From positions 1-23,340 of the forward strand of contig JAAUSP010000049.1 in NCBI GenBank assembly GCA_012032575.1: DNA of 23,340 bases. The letters are read 5' to 3'. Position 1 is the first letter of the stretch. The number at the start of each line of letters is the position of its first letter. A program made the position numbers and the translations under genes. Under the pieces are notes generated by a model. It saw nothing but the letters and a program-made list of their open reading frames with translations. It was not told the origin of the DNA and did no database searches. Positions 8,136 through 16,766 of this stretch are shown here, piece by piece. This DNA is from Anaerolineales bacterium. Lineage in GTDB: Bacteria; Chloroflexota; Anaerolineae; 4572-78; J111.

Positions 8136-9015
8136 CAGTCCTATCAAGCCGGCAAGGTGAAGGTGGAAGCCGGAAACTTGGCCCTTTAACCTTCAACCTT
8201 CAACCTTCAACCTTCAATTGGGGCCGCTGGGGGGTGCGCGGCGTCGCGCTAACCTACCTGACGGTCATGCTGGTCATCCCGTTAGTGGTGATTGTTCGGG
8301 ATGGGTTTCAAAAAGGTTTGTTAGGCTTCTGGCAGGCAATTTCATCGCCGGTGGCCTGGCACGCCCTCCAGTTGACCCTCTGGACGGCGGCGGTGATGGT
8401 TATTATCAACACCATCATGGGCACACTGACGGCTTATGTGTTGGTGCGCTATGAATTTCCAGGTAAAAAATCCTTCAACGCCATCATTGACCTGCCGCTG
8501 GCTATTCCAACCCTGGTGACCGGGGTGATGCTGGTGGTACTCTACGGCCCGCAACAAGCAGTGGGGGCGTGGCTCAAAGATACCTGGGGGGTAGATATTA
8601 TCTTCGCCCCGCCCGGCATCATTCTGGCTCTGCTCTTTATCACCTATCCTTTTGTGGTCCGGGCGGTGCAGCCAGTGCTGTTGGGCCTGGATAAGCAGCA
8701 GGAATACGCGGCCGCCACCCGTGGGGGCCGGACCGTGGACCATCTTTCGCCGGGTTACGCTGCCGCCCCTGATTTTGCCGCTCACCAGCGGGGGCGCTTT
8801 TAAGTTTTGCCCGCGCCATCGGCGAATTCGGCTCGATTGTTATCGTCGCCGGCAACATTCCGTTTTACTCGCAAACCGCCGCCGTCTATGTTTTTGGTGA
8901 GGTCGAATCGGAAAACCGGATGGGGGCCAGCGCTGTCTCTCTGGTGATGCTGGCGATTGCTTTCAGTTTGATTCTACTGGTCAGCTACCTCCAACAGCGC
9001 AAGCGGAAAAGATAG
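8132..9015 (+). CDS. cysT: Sulfate ABC transporter permease CysT, double frameshift
   Basis: About 293 aa once two breaks are corrected. The frame shifts by +1 at G5 8723-8727 and again by +1 at G5 8790-8794. With one G fewer in each run the protein reads EYAAATRGAGPWTIFRRVTLP then LTSGALLSFARAIGEFGSIV, an intact EAA-type coupling loop and the CysT signature. Membrane segments are evident at LTYLTVMLVIPLVVIV, LQLTLWTAAVMVIINTIMG, LPLAIPTLVTGVMLVVLYG, the IILALLFITYPFVV region, and the final VSLVMLAIAFSLILLVSYL. The N-terminus contains four heptamer repeats translated as TFNLQPSTFN, which related permeases should lack. The start overlaps the Sbp stop. The protein forms the sulfate channel with CysW. 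Confidence 0.88.
8190..8217 (+). repeat. Four exact CCTTCAA heptamers inside the cysT 5' coding region
   Basis: CCTTCAA occurs four times in tandem (8190-8196, 8197-8203, 8204-8210, 8211-8217), about 20 codons into CysT. Upstream AAGGTGAAGGTGG (8155-8167) is a partial inverted counterpart. Seven is not a multiple of three, so gain or loss of one unit would shift the frame. Alternatively the true start may lie after the repeat, although no good downstream start was found by eye. Confidence 0.85.
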
Positions 9016-9020
9016 CGCTC

Positions 9021-9035
9021 AAACCTGACAGGTTT
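9021..9035. repeat. Small palindrome between cysT and cysW
   Basis: AAACCT (9021-9026) and AGGTTT (9030-9035) pair around a GAC loop. It is a short intercistronic palindrome with no T-run, so unlikely to terminate. Its role is unknown. Confidence 0.5.
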
Positions 9036-9056
9036 AAGCAGACAAAAGGAACTTGT

Positions 9057-9914
9057 ATGAACAGTTTGACAACAAAAGCTGTAGCGGCTCCGCTGGTAGT
9101 GCCCCGTCCCACCATTCAACGGGGCGTCTGGCAGCGCCGCCTGTTGATTGGCCTGGTGATAGGCTATGCCGGCCTGCTGATCATCGCGCCACTGGTCAGC
9201 CTGACGGCGGGTGCTTTCAGGGAAGGTGTCGGGGCCATCTTCGCCGCCCTCAGCCAGCCGGATGTGCTGGCCAGTTTCTGGCGGACGCTGTTGGTTAGCC
9301 TGATCGTGGTTACGGTTCACGCCATTTTTGGCACAGTCGTGGCCTGGGTGATGGTCCGGCACGATTTTCCGGGCCGCAATCTGCTCAACGGCCTGATTGA
9401 TATGCCGTTTGCGGTTTCGCCGGTGGTGGCCGGATATATGCTGCTGTTGCTCTTTGGCCGCAATGGCTTTCTGGCTCCCGTGCTCACGGCCCTGGACATC
9501 AAAATTGCCTTTGCCCTGCCGGGCATCATCCTGGCGACCCTATTCGTCAGTCTGCCTTTTATGATCCGCGAACTTATCCCGGTGCTGGAAGCCTTCGGCG
9601 TCAAGCAGGAACAAGCCGCCGCTACCCTGGGGGCCAACGGCTGGCAGACCTTCTGGTATATAACGCTGCCGGCCTTGCGTTGGGGCTTTATTTATGGCGT
9701 TACCCTCACCTTTGCCCGCGCCCTCGGTGAGTTCGGGGCCGTGCTGGTGATTGGCGGCGGCTTGCAGGGCAGCACCGAAACAACCACCCTCTTCATCTTC
9801 CGCGCCCTCGACGAGCGGCAGTATGTCGGCGCGTACAGCGCGGCCATTGTTCTGGGGCTATTTTCATTGGCCCTGATTATGGGTACCGATTTACTCCGCA
9901 AAAAAGAGCCTTAA
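9057..9914 (+). CDS. cysW: Sulfate ABC transporter permease CysW
   Basis: This 285-aa protein is of normal length for the family. About six membrane helices are visible, including LLIGLVIGYAGLLIIAPLVS, LLVSLIVVTVHAIFGTVVAW, FAVSPVVAGYMLLLLFG and IVLGLFSLALIMG. The EAA loop EQAAATLGANGWQTFWYITL, followed by FARALGEFGAVLVIGGGL, is the CysW signature. The ATG at 9057 is preceded by AAAAGGAAC. It lies 41 nt after CysT and is the last gene of the operon. It should pair with CysT and the CysA-Usp ATPase to import sulfate or thiosulfate delivered by Sbp. Confidence 0.94.
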   Translation: MNSLTTKAVAAPLVVPRPTIQRGVWQRRLLIGLVIGYAGLLIIAPLVSLTAGAFREGVGAIFAALSQPDVLASFWRTLLVSLIVVTVHAIFGTVVAWVMVRHDFPGRNLLNGLIDMPFAVSPVVAGYMLLLLFGRNGFLAPVLTALDIKIAFALPGIILATLFVSLPFMIRELIPVLEAFGVKQEQAAATLGANGWQTFWYITLPALRWGFIYGVTLTFARALGEFGAVLVIGGGLQGSTETTTLFIFRALDERQYVGAYSAAIVLGLFSLALIMGTDLLRKKEP

Positions 9915-9937
9915 ATGGCACGTAAAATTGGGGTCTA

Positions 9938-9967
9938 TTGGCGGGTGGTCTAACTTCTTAGTATAAT
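9938..9967 (+). promoter_or_regulatory. Promoter of the glycosyltransferase gene, likely leaderless
   Basis: TTGGCG (9938-9943), an 18-nt spacer and a perfect TATAAT (9962-9967) precede the ATG at 9975 by only seven nucleotides. Transcription would start at or next to the start codon. AAGGGG overlaps the start too closely to act as a normal ribosome-binding site, so leaderless translation is likely. Confidence 0.6.
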
Positions 9968-9974
9968 AAGGGGT

Positions 9975-12900
9975 ATGTCTGTCACGTCAATTGACTCTCA
10001 TTCAACCCAGCCTCCAATTAACCAACCTATTGAAAACAGTCGTTTGCGCCCCCGCCGAACCCTGAATCGGCTGGCTCTGGCTGTGGCCGGGGTAGGGGTT
10101 GGCGCACTGGGCCAATTCCTTTTTAGCCGTGGCTCGCTGTGGGAGGGACTGCTTTTTTATGCGCTGGCTGCGGTGCTTTTTGTTCGCGCGGTGGCCGGCC
10201 ATACCGCCGATTTAACCATCCTCGCGCTGCCTCTGCCTTATAGCCTCAACCTGCGGGCCGGCTGGCGGCGCAATGTGGGGGTCTGGCTGCTGGTTTTAGC
10301 GCTGGGCCTGTCCATTGTTGCCTTTGATTTTTTTGCCAATGTCGAAAGTTACCCCCAGGCGTGGTGGTTGTATCTGAGCAGCCTGGGGTTGCTGCTGGGC
10401 GGCGGCTTGCTGCTGACCCGGGGTTTGCCCTGGTCGCAAAAAATCCACCGGCTGTTACCCAATCGAACCGTTGCCCTGGCCCTGGTCCTGGTGCTGGGCC
10501 TGGCTATGTTCATGCGCCTGTACAACTTTACCAGCCAGCCCTTCGGCATCTGGTACGACGAAGCCGAGGCCGGGTTGGAAGCCCGCCATATTTTGCAGGA
10601 GCCGGCTTATCGCCCCGTCTTCTATCCGCCGATTAATGTCAGCGGCCAATTCCTGACGATCTATGCGACTGCCCTCAACTGGTTGGGCGATTCGGTCCAC
10701 TCTATCCGGCTGGTCAGCGTTTTGTTTGGCCTGGGCGGTGTGCTTGCCGCTTATCTTTTTGGCCGCGAACTGTACGGGCCGCGCTTTGGCCTGATTTTGG
10801 CTTTTCTGCTGGCTGTGGCCCGCTGGCATGTCAATTTTAGCCGGATCGCCATGACCGGTGTTGACGCGCCCTTTTTTGAATTTCTCAGCCTCTATTTTTT
10901 AACCCGCCTGTTACGGCGGGGGCATCTGCGCGATGCTTTGTGGGCCGGCTTAACCATAGGCGGAGGGCTGCTCTTTTACACCGCCTTCCGGCTTTATCTG
11001 GTGGCGCTGTTCCTGTTTGTCATTCTGACCTGCCTGCTGGGGTTGACTCATTCAGGCTGGCGGGATTGGTGGGCCGCCACCCTGCATCGCCGGAACTGGG
11101 GGGGCCACCTGGGGCGGCTGGTTTTTATCGTCGTCGCTGCCTGGTTGGTGGTGATGCCGATTGTAAAATTTGCCCTGTCCGAATCTGATGCGTTCTTCTA
11201 TCGCACCAACCAGATTTCGATCTTTACCCGCCGTGACCAGCCCGATATTATCCGGGCCATCTGGGACAGCACCGAAAAACATCTGCTGATGTTCAATTAC
11301 CAGGGTGACAACAATGGCCGTCATAATCTGCCCGGCGAGCCGATGCTCGACCCGGCGATGGCTGTTTTGGCGGTTCTGGGTTTGGGCCTGGCTTTGGCCC
11401 GGCCCCGCCACCCGGCCAACCTGTTTTTTTTGTTACTCTTTCCTTTGGCCCTGGCCGGCGGCATTTTTAGTGTTGATTTTGAAGCGCCTCAATCACTGCG
11501 CTCGATTGCGGTGCTGCCGGCTGTGGTCTATTTTGCCGGCCTTGCCCTGGTCGCATTGGGTCAGGAGGCCGAGAAGGCCCTCAAGCCGCTGCCTCGCCTC
11601 TGGCTGCTGATCCCGGCCGCCGCCTTGCTGAGTTTGATCCTGGTTTTTAATGCCTATACCTACTTTATCCGTCAGGCCCGGGATTTTGCCTCGTGGAATG
11701 CTTTCTCGGCCCCCGAAACGCTGGTGGGCCGCAAAATGGCTCAATTGGGGCCGGATACAGTCTACTATTTGTCGCCTTTTTTCGTCAGCCATCCCACGCT
11801 GCGCTTTCTGGCCCCTGAGGTTAAAGATCAGCGCGTTTTAACCCTGCCCGATGCCCTGCCCATCCGCGAGGTGGCCGACCGCCCGGTCGTCCTCTTTGTT
11901 CACCCCGACGACCACTGGATTTTTGAAGAAGCCGAGCGAATTTATCCCAACGCCAATTTTGAAGCCGCCTCCAGCCCCACCGAAGATGTGACCCCCATCG
12001 TCTACCTGGCCGAGCTGCAGCCCCTCAATCTGGCCTCGATCCAGGGCTTGCAGCTACGCTACTTTAAGCCTTCAGCGGATATTTCCAGCGATATGCTTTC
12101 CGAAGCCCCCCCCATCCACAGTGAACGGGCCTTGAGCGTCAACCTGACCTGGCCGGCTGACCTGCCGCCTTCCGATGGAGCTGAGTCGTTCGATTTTGTC
12201 GCCGAGTGGAGCGGGACTCTCTACGCCCAACGCTATGGCCCGTACAGCTTGCGCCTTATCACCCCTGGTGCCGGCCTGCTGGAATTGGATGGAAATATTA
12301 TTTTTGATGGGGAAGGCGAGCAGCTCACGGGCCTGCCGCTGGCGCAGGGCAACCACTCGATTCGGGTGCGGGCCGAAGGCGGGCCGGGCCAGGTGGCGCT
12401 TTACTGGCAGCAACCCGGCAAAGGCGAAGCCTTAATTCCGCAGTGGGCGCTCTATGCTCCGCCCATTACCAACCACGGCCTGTTGGCAACCTTCTACCCC
12501 AACGACCGCTGGGAAGGCCAGCCGGTTTTACAGCGGGTTGATCCATTTCTGGATATGTATTTCCACTTTACCCCGCTGCCACGGCCTTACACCGTCGAGT
12601 GGACCGGCTCGCTGGATGTGCCTCAAAGCGGCCTCTATCGGCTGGGGTTGCGGGCCGTGCCGGAGGCTCAGCTCTATCTGGATGGAAATTTGTTGGTGAC
12701 AACGTCGGCCCCCAACGAAAATACAGAGGCCGCGGTCACACTGGAGGCGGGCCTGCACGATCTCAGAGTGCGTTTCAAAGACAATACCGACCGCACCCGT
12801 ATCCATCTCACCTGGACCACGCCCGCCGGCCTCCTTGAGCCAATCCCCAGCGAAAACCTGTGGCCGCCGCTGGGACGGTATCCGCCTCGAACCAATCCGT

Positions 12901-13763
12901 CGGTGGCCGAGAACGAGGTGAAACCGTTGAGCCTGAAATGGGTCGACTCGCTGGGCGGCCCCGGCAGTGAGCCGGGTCAATTCTTTGAGCCGCGTGATGT
13001 GGCTGCCCTGCGCGATGGCAGTCTGGTCATCGCTGATACGGCCAACCGGCGGGTGCAACTGCTTACCGCCCAGGGAGTGCCACTCAAAATCCTCACCGGC
13101 GATCCATTTCCCTTTGAGGAGCCGCTGGCCGTTGCCGTCAACAGCCGGGATGAAATTCTGGTGCTGGACTCGGCCCTGCAATGGGTTTATCGCTACGACA
13201 GCGCCGGAAACCTGCTCAACCGTTTCGGCGGCCCGACTGCGTTCCTGTTCCACCCCCGCGGCCTGACCGTGTTTGATGACGACAGCGTGGCCGTCGCCGA
13301 TACCGGCAGTTCCCGGCTGGCCCTCTTTAACGCCGGCGGGATACCTGCCGGGAGTATCGGGGCATTGGGGACTGGCCCAGGCCAATTCAACGAGCCGACC
13401 GATGTGCTGCGCGACGCCCAGGGGACCTATTTTGTAGTCGAAGCAGAGAACAGCCGCCTCCAGCGGGTGGACGCCGCCGGCAATCCGCTGCTGCAATGGG
13501 CCATCCCTGACAGCTACGGTTTCAACGGCCCCCACTTGACCTTTGGCCCCGACGGTTCCATATTTATGACCGAGTCACAAAGCCGTTCCCTCTACCGCTA
13601 CGGGCCGGATGGCTCACTGCTCGACCAGTGGCAGATGATTGACCCCGTCAACCTGGCTGGGCCGCTGGGTATTTATTTTGATGCTTTAACCAGCCAGCTG
13701 TATATTACTGATATTTTGACGCATCAGGTTCATGTTTTTGAGGTGTCAGAGGGCAGCGAGTAG
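9975..13763 (+). CDS. Giant membrane glycosyltransferase with two PA14 domains and NHL repeats
   Basis: This 1262-aa protein has many membrane helices over residues ~25-565. An acidic first loop, GIWYDEAEAGLEARHIL (~190), resembles GT39/GT83 (PMT/ArnT-like) enzymes that use polyprenyl-phosphate sugars. The exported C-terminal half holds two PA14-like beta domains (~690-825, ~833-965), each with a conserved Y/L-x-L-DG-N strand (LLELDGNIIF; AQLYLDGNLLV). It ends with NHL-type beta-propeller repeats (~985-1262) such as EPRDVAALRDGSLVIADTAN and EPTDVLRDAQGTYFVVEAEN. PA14 often binds glycans, and NHL propellers mediate contacts. The protein probably glycosylates a surface polymer or protein and holds it through its external domains. 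The acceptor is unknown. It appears monocistronic. Confidence 0.85.
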   Translation: MSVTSIDSHSTQPPINQPIENSRLRPRRTLNRLALAVAGVGVGALGQFLFSRGSLWEGLLFYALAAVLFVRAVAGHTADLTILALPLPYSLNLRAGWRRNVGVWLLVLALGLSIVAFDFFANVESYPQAWWLYLSSLGLLLGGGLLLTRGLPWSQKIHRLLPNRTVALALVLVLGLAMFMRLYNFTSQPFGIWYDEAEAGLEARHILQEPAYRPVFYPPINVSGQFLTIYATALNWLGDSVHSIRLVSVLFGLGGVLAAYLFGRELYGPRFGLILAFLLAVARWHVNFSRIAMTGVDAPFFEFLSLYFLTRLLRRGHLRDALWAGLTIGGGLLFYTAFRLYLVALFLFVILTCLLGLTHSGWRDWWAATLHRRNWGGHLGRLVFIVVAAWLVVMPIVKFALSESDAFFYRTNQISIFTRRDQPDIIRAIWDSTEKHLLMFNYQGDNNGRHNLPGEPMLDPAMAVLAVLGLGLALARPRHPANLFFLLLFPLALAGGIFSVDFEAPQSLRSIAVLPAVVYFAGLALVALGQEAEKALKPLPRLWLLIPAAALLSLILVFNAYTYFIRQARDFASWNAFSAPETLVGRKMAQLGPDTVYYLSPFFVSHPTLRFLAPEVKDQRVLTLPDALPIREVADRPVVLFVHPDDHWIFEEAERIYPNANFEAASSPTEDVTPIVYLAELQPLNLASIQGLQLRYFKPSADISSDMLSEAPPIHSERALSVNLTWPADLPPSDGAESFDFVAEWSGTLYAQRYGPYSLRLITPGAGLLELDGNIIFDGEGEQLTGLPLAQGNHSIRVRAEGGPGQVALYWQQPGKGEALIPQWALYAPPITNHGLLATFYPNDRWEGQPVLQRVDPFLDMYFHFTPLPRPYTVEWTGSLDVPQSGLYRLGLRAVPEAQLYLDGNLLVTTSAPNENTEAAVTLEAGLHDLRVRFKDNTDRTRIHLTWTTPAGLLEPIPSENLWPPLGRYPPRTNPSVAENEVKPLSLKWVDSLGGPGSEPGQFFEPRDVAALRDGSLVIADTANRRVQLLTAQGVPLKILTGDPFPFEEPLAVAVNSRDEILVLDSALQWVYRYDSAGNLLNRFGGPTAFLFHPRGLTVFDDDSVAVADTGSSRLALFNAGGIPAGSIGALGTGPGQFNEPTDVLRDAQGTYFVVEAENSRLQRVDAAGNPLLQWAIPDSYGFNGPHLTFGPDGSIFMTESQSRSLYRYGPDGSLLDQWQMIDPVNLAGPLGIYFDALTSQLYITDILTHQVHVFEVSEGSE

Positions 13764-13807
13764 GTTAATGGCGAATAGAGACATTAAATGCCAGATCTAT
13801 TACACCT

Positions 13808-13848
13808 TTGAAAGATGTTTTTGATTGATGTATAATATTTACATCTTT
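13808..13848 (+). promoter_or_regulatory. Promoter and palindromic operator of the toxin-antitoxin pair
   Basis: TTGAAA (13808-13813), a 17-nt spacer and TATAAT (13831-13836) form a near-consensus promoter. AAAGATGT (13811-13818) and ACATCTTT (13841-13848) are perfect inverted repeats around the -10. A second inner palindrome, GATGTA (13827-13832) with TACATC (13840-13845), is centred on the -10 itself. Ribbon-helix-helix antitoxins usually autorepress from such sites, so the antitoxin downstream probably binds here. Confidence 0.75.
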
Positions 13849-13866
13849 TGAGCAAAGGTAAGGATT

Positions 13867-14169
13867 ATGCCGGAAACCTCGAAACGTGTCAATGTTACTT
13901 TTCCTGTGACGCTGTTGGAAGAACTTCGTACTTATGTACCTCGACAGGAACGAAATGAATTTATTGTTGAGGCAACCGAAAAATTACTCAAACAAGTTCG
14001 GCTTAAGAAAGTATTGGAGGATTTGCGACAAGAACCGGCCTGGTCTGATGAAGATCACCCTGATTTGATGACGGTTGAAGATGTCAATCGTTATGTGCGT
14101 CAACTAAGAGAAACAGCCCTGCCGCGATCTTGGGATGAAATTGTGAATGAGGCGGAGCAAAGTGGCTAA
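13867..14169 (+). CDS. Antitoxin, ribbon-helix-helix type (VapB-like)
   Basis: This 100-aa protein has an N-terminal strand and two helices, KRVNVTFPVTLLEELRTYV then ERNEFIVEATEKLLKQ, that fit a CopG/RHH DNA-binding fold in which residues RVNVTF form the beta ribbon. The acidic C-terminal half (WSDEDHPDLMTVEDV...SWDEIVNEAEQ) is the kind of flexible tail that wraps the toxin. It overlaps the PIN-domain gene by a few bases and follows a palindromic promoter, the standard antitoxin-first operon. The pairing is strong from context. The exact family name is uncertain. Confidence 0.85.
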   Translation: MPETSKRVNVTFPVTLLEELRTYVPRQERNEFIVEATEKLLKQVRLKKVLEDLRQEPAWSDEDHPDLMTVEDVNRYVRQLRETALPRSWDEIVNEAEQSG

Positions 14170-14545
14170 TTACTTGCTCGATACGAATATCATCATTCTG
14201 GCGCTGCGAGGCGTCCCCCAGGCGCTTAACTTTTTAGATACGCTCAACCAGACTCAAGAACAATCTTATATTTCGGTTGTCACCCGTACTGAAATCCTGG
14301 CGGGGATGCGTCCCCACGAAGAAGAACGGACGATGACTTTACTTGAGTCACTTGCCAGTATACTGGTCAATGAAGTTATTGCCGATCAGGCCGGGCGATT
14401 AATCTATCAATATGCTCGTCAAGGGGTTCAACTTTCGTTGCCCGATGCCCAGATTGCAGCGACGGCCTTGCACTATAACCTAACTCTGGTGACTACCAAT
14501 ACCAAACACTTTCCTATGCCGCAGCTAACCCTTCATACCCTTTAG
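14162..14545 (+). CDS. vapC: PIN-domain toxin (VapC-like ribonuclease)
   Basis: About 127 aa with the GTG start at 14162. The family opens with ANYLLDTNIIILALRG, whose first Asp is a metal ligand. The other acidic residues are Glu in TRTEILAGM and Asp in LSLPDAQIAATAL, and the C-terminal TTNTKHF is also typical. VapC proteins are Mg-dependent endoribonucleases, often cutting tRNA or rRNA. GTG 14162 is preferred over ATG 14147 because GGCGGAG lies at the right distance and the family begins just before the LLDTN strand. The start overlaps the antitoxin stop by 8 nt, giving translational coupling. Confidence 0.88.
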   Translation: MANYLLDTNIIILALRGVPQALNFLDTLNQTQEQSYISVVTRTEILAGMRPHEEERTMTLLESLASILVNEVIADQAGRLIYQYARQGVQLSLPDAQIAATALHYNLTLVTTNTKHFPMPQLTLHTL

Positions 14546-14579
14546 TGAGTTATGGCTTTTTGTTCAAGGATAAAGGACG

Positions 14580-15080
14580 ATGCTGAGAGAATACAAAGTT
14601 CATTACCCATCCGAAATCGGCCTGCTGGAGATTATTGGCACGGCGGATAGTATCAGAGCCATCAATTTTGTCGAAGGGGAAAAGGTAGACCAACCGCTAG
14701 ATCAGTCTGATCTACCGGCGGCAGTTGCGGCTTGCCTGGCTCAATTGGACGAATATTTCAAAGGGGAACGGCGCGACTTTTCGCTAAATCTCAAGCCGGA
14801 AGGGACAGCGTTTCAACAGGCCGTCTGGCAGCAGTTAATGGCAGTTCGTTATGGCCAGACGGCCTCGTATCTTGATATTGCCCGGCGCATCGGCAACGAA
14901 AAAGCCGTCAGGGCCGTCGGCGCGGCCAACGGTCAAAACCCCATTGTGATTGTTGTTCCCTGCCACCGGGTTGTGGGTAGTAACGGGCAGTTGACCGGCT
15001 ATGGCGGGGGCTTATGGCGCAAGGCCTGGCTGCTAAAGCACGAAAAAAGCTTTAGCAGCCCTCAACCAGCCTTGTTTTGA
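14580..15080 (+). CDS. ogt: Methylated-DNA--[protein]-cysteine S-methyltransferase
   Basis: This 166-aa protein is a suicide DNA repair enzyme that transfers alkyl groups from O6-alkylguanine to its own cysteine. The active-site motif is IVVPCHRVVG, with the nucleophile in PCHRV. The recognition helix AFQQAVWQQLMAVRYGQTASY and the following RAVGAANGQNP match the Ogt/MGMT fold, and the helix-turn-helix contains the conserved Arg finger region. An N-terminal RNase H-like domain (1-~80) is of normal size. AAAGGAC precedes the ATG. The last ~14 codons after WLLKHE are an extension that contains a perfect 12-bp hairpin. No Ada-type regulatory domain is present. Confidence 0.95.
   Translation: MLREYKVHYPSEIGLLEIIGTADSIRAINFVEGEKVDQPLDQSDLPAAVAACLAQLDEYFKGERRDFSLNLKPEGTAFQQAVWQQLMAVRYGQTASYLDIARRIGNEKAVRAVGAANGQNPIVIVVPCHRVVGSNGQLTGYGGGLWRKAWLLKHEKSFSSPQPALF
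15028..15060. repeat. Perfect 12-bp hairpin at the 3' end of ogt
   Basis: GGCTGCTAAAGC (15028-15039) and GCTTTAGCAGCC (15049-15060) are exact complements around the A-rich loop ACGAAAAAA. The hairpin lies inside the last ogt codons and 26 nt from the stop of the convergent receptor gene. No T-run follows on either strand, so intrinsic termination would be atypical. A convergent-gene transcript end or a repeat insertion that extended ogt are alternatives. Confidence 0.65.
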
Positions 15081-15085
15081 CTTTC

Positions 15086-16677
15086 TTAAGCATCCTCGGC
15101 CATCGCCCGCCGATAAAAGCTCTCGTCCAGCAAATCATCCACATCGGGTAATTCGGTCAGCAACCCCATCTTCATCATATCCTGGCCCAATTCGATAAAC
15201 TCTTGCTTATGCAATTCCAGATCGTCGTAGGTGATGCGGTCGGCAGGAGTCGTCAGGACTCGTTCCATAACTGCCGGTACCACGCCATAAAAGGGAGCGA
15301 CGTCACGGGCCGCTGCTGCCGGATTCTGTTTGATCAATTTTCCGGTTTGGGCAAAGCATTTAACCAGTCGTAGCACCTTTTCCGGCGATTTTCCAGGGTT
15401 TCTTCGCGCATCACCAAAACGCAGCACATATGATTGGGGGCTATCTCTTTTGACAGAAAAGCCATTCGCCCTGCTCCCAGATCGAGGGCTACTTCGGGGA
15501 ACGGCTCGGCGCTAATAAAGCCATCCAAAGAGCCGCGCTGCAAGAAGTAGGGCATTAAGGGCGGCGGGTCCTGCCGCACCTCGACCGATCCATAGCCAAT
15601 ATTGGCCTCTTCCAGCACCTTGTAAAGCAGCACGTTATGGATGGAATGAAGATGGGGAATGCCGACTGTGCGCCCGGCCAGTTCCTCCAAATCATCGAAT
15701 TCTTTCTTTAAAACCAGCCCGCTGCCGTTGCGGTGGGTGGCCATAATAATCTTGATGGGTAAACTCTCGTTGCGTAACTTGATGGCCAGAGGGGCCAGAA
15801 TTAAAGCGCCATCGGCTTCATCTTCCAGCGCGTCCACAATTTCCGGCCACGAACCGCGCCGCAGAATTTCCAGGGGCAATCCACCGGTCAACTGCACCTG
15901 CTGCAAATAAGTCAGCGGCAGCACCAAATGGTCCGTAATAGGCAGGTAGGCAATTTTCAGTGCCTCCTCCTGTTCCTCGGCGGTAGCCAAAATATAGGGC
16001 GCCATCGTATTCTGCAAGCCTACCGTCATCCCCTTCAAGCTGCGCGATGTGACCACAATCCGGTCAACCTGTTCCAGCAGCTTATTGGTGGTCAGGCGAA
16101 TACCGACCGTTATTTTGGCATTTTCCTGGCTGGTCGTCGAAATAGTCTCAATGCCCTGCCGGATGTTCTGAATAATTTCTGGCGACGGGGCAGAGTCCAC
16201 TTCTGTTAATTGCTCCAGCCCTTCATTCGCCTGTTTGATAGCCGAGAATTGGTCAAATGTATGCGAGGTGACACTGCCAAAAGCCGACACGGTTTCTTGC
16301 ACGGCCCGGCCGGTATTGTTAGCCGTTTGAGTGAGTTGGGTTTCGGCAGTACCAAGCGCTTCTGCCCCGGCGATTACCTGGGCAAACGTGCGCCGCAAAT
16401 TGCCCAACGCTTGCGATAGAGTTTTGCCCAGATAATCCTTTTCGGAGACAGGAGCTATCCGTACGCTCAAATCGCCTGCTGCCACCTGATCCACTGTGGC
16501 TGAAAGATTGCGTAGCCGGTCGCGCAGAACAAACATCGCTTCGTTTAACTGCGCCACTTCCTTATTATCCAGGCCAGGTATTTCGATGGGTAACTCGACT
16601 TCAAATTTAGTATCCCCCTCCGCCAAATGCCGGACAAAGCTTATCAGATGGTGTAGCCGCTCATTTTTTTCGGCCAT
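15086..16677 (-). CDS. Cytosolic tandem-HAMP receptor with NrtA/TauA-type solute-binding domain, frameshifted
   Basis: Reconstructed length is about 530 aa. Residues ~8-58 and ~59-102 look like two HAMP modules (VRHLAEGDTKFEVELP; VDQVAAGDLSVRIAP). A Thr/Glu-rich coiled coil follows (~103-235), then an NMT1/NrtA-type binding domain from ~239 (LKIAYLPITD, PHLHSIHN at 341-348, LDGFISAEPF, NHMCCVLVM with Cys418-Cys419). There is no signal peptide or membrane helix, so the protein should be cytosolic. No kinase, cyclase or chemotaxis tip is present. One base is missing near 15382-15387: CGCCGG should read CGCCCGG to join ENRP to EKVLRLVKCF. AAAGGAA precedes ATG 16677. It lies 89 nt after the PAS gene, in the same operon. 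Its binding domain closely resembles the exported binding protein at 18731. Confidence 0.8.
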
Positions 16678-16766
16678 GCTGCATTCCTTTCAGTTACGTG
16701 AAGTTAACGGTGCTTGCGCGTTTGGCTGTAGCCGCCAAATATTGCCAGGATAGGCGCTGCCTGCCC

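Noticed and set aside
5093..9914. A phosphate (Pst) transporter, suggested by the Pho-box-like repeats
   Set aside because: The binding protein and permeases carry sulfate-family motifs (NPKTSGGAMWN, CysT/CysW EAA loops), not PstS/PstC/PstA motifs.
12528..13535. Long open frame (335 codons) opposite the NHL region of the glycosyltransferase
   Set aside because: A composition shadow of a real gene, with no recognisable motif or ribosome-binding site.
14147..14161. ATG 14147 as the toxin start
   Set aside because: It adds five residues not typical of the PIN family and lacks a well-placed ribosome-binding site, whereas GTG 14162 has one. The choice is not certain.
15086..16677. A classical methyl-accepting chemotaxis receptor
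   Set aside because: HAMP and coiled-coil segments are present, but the conserved signalling hairpin tip and the membrane helices are absent.
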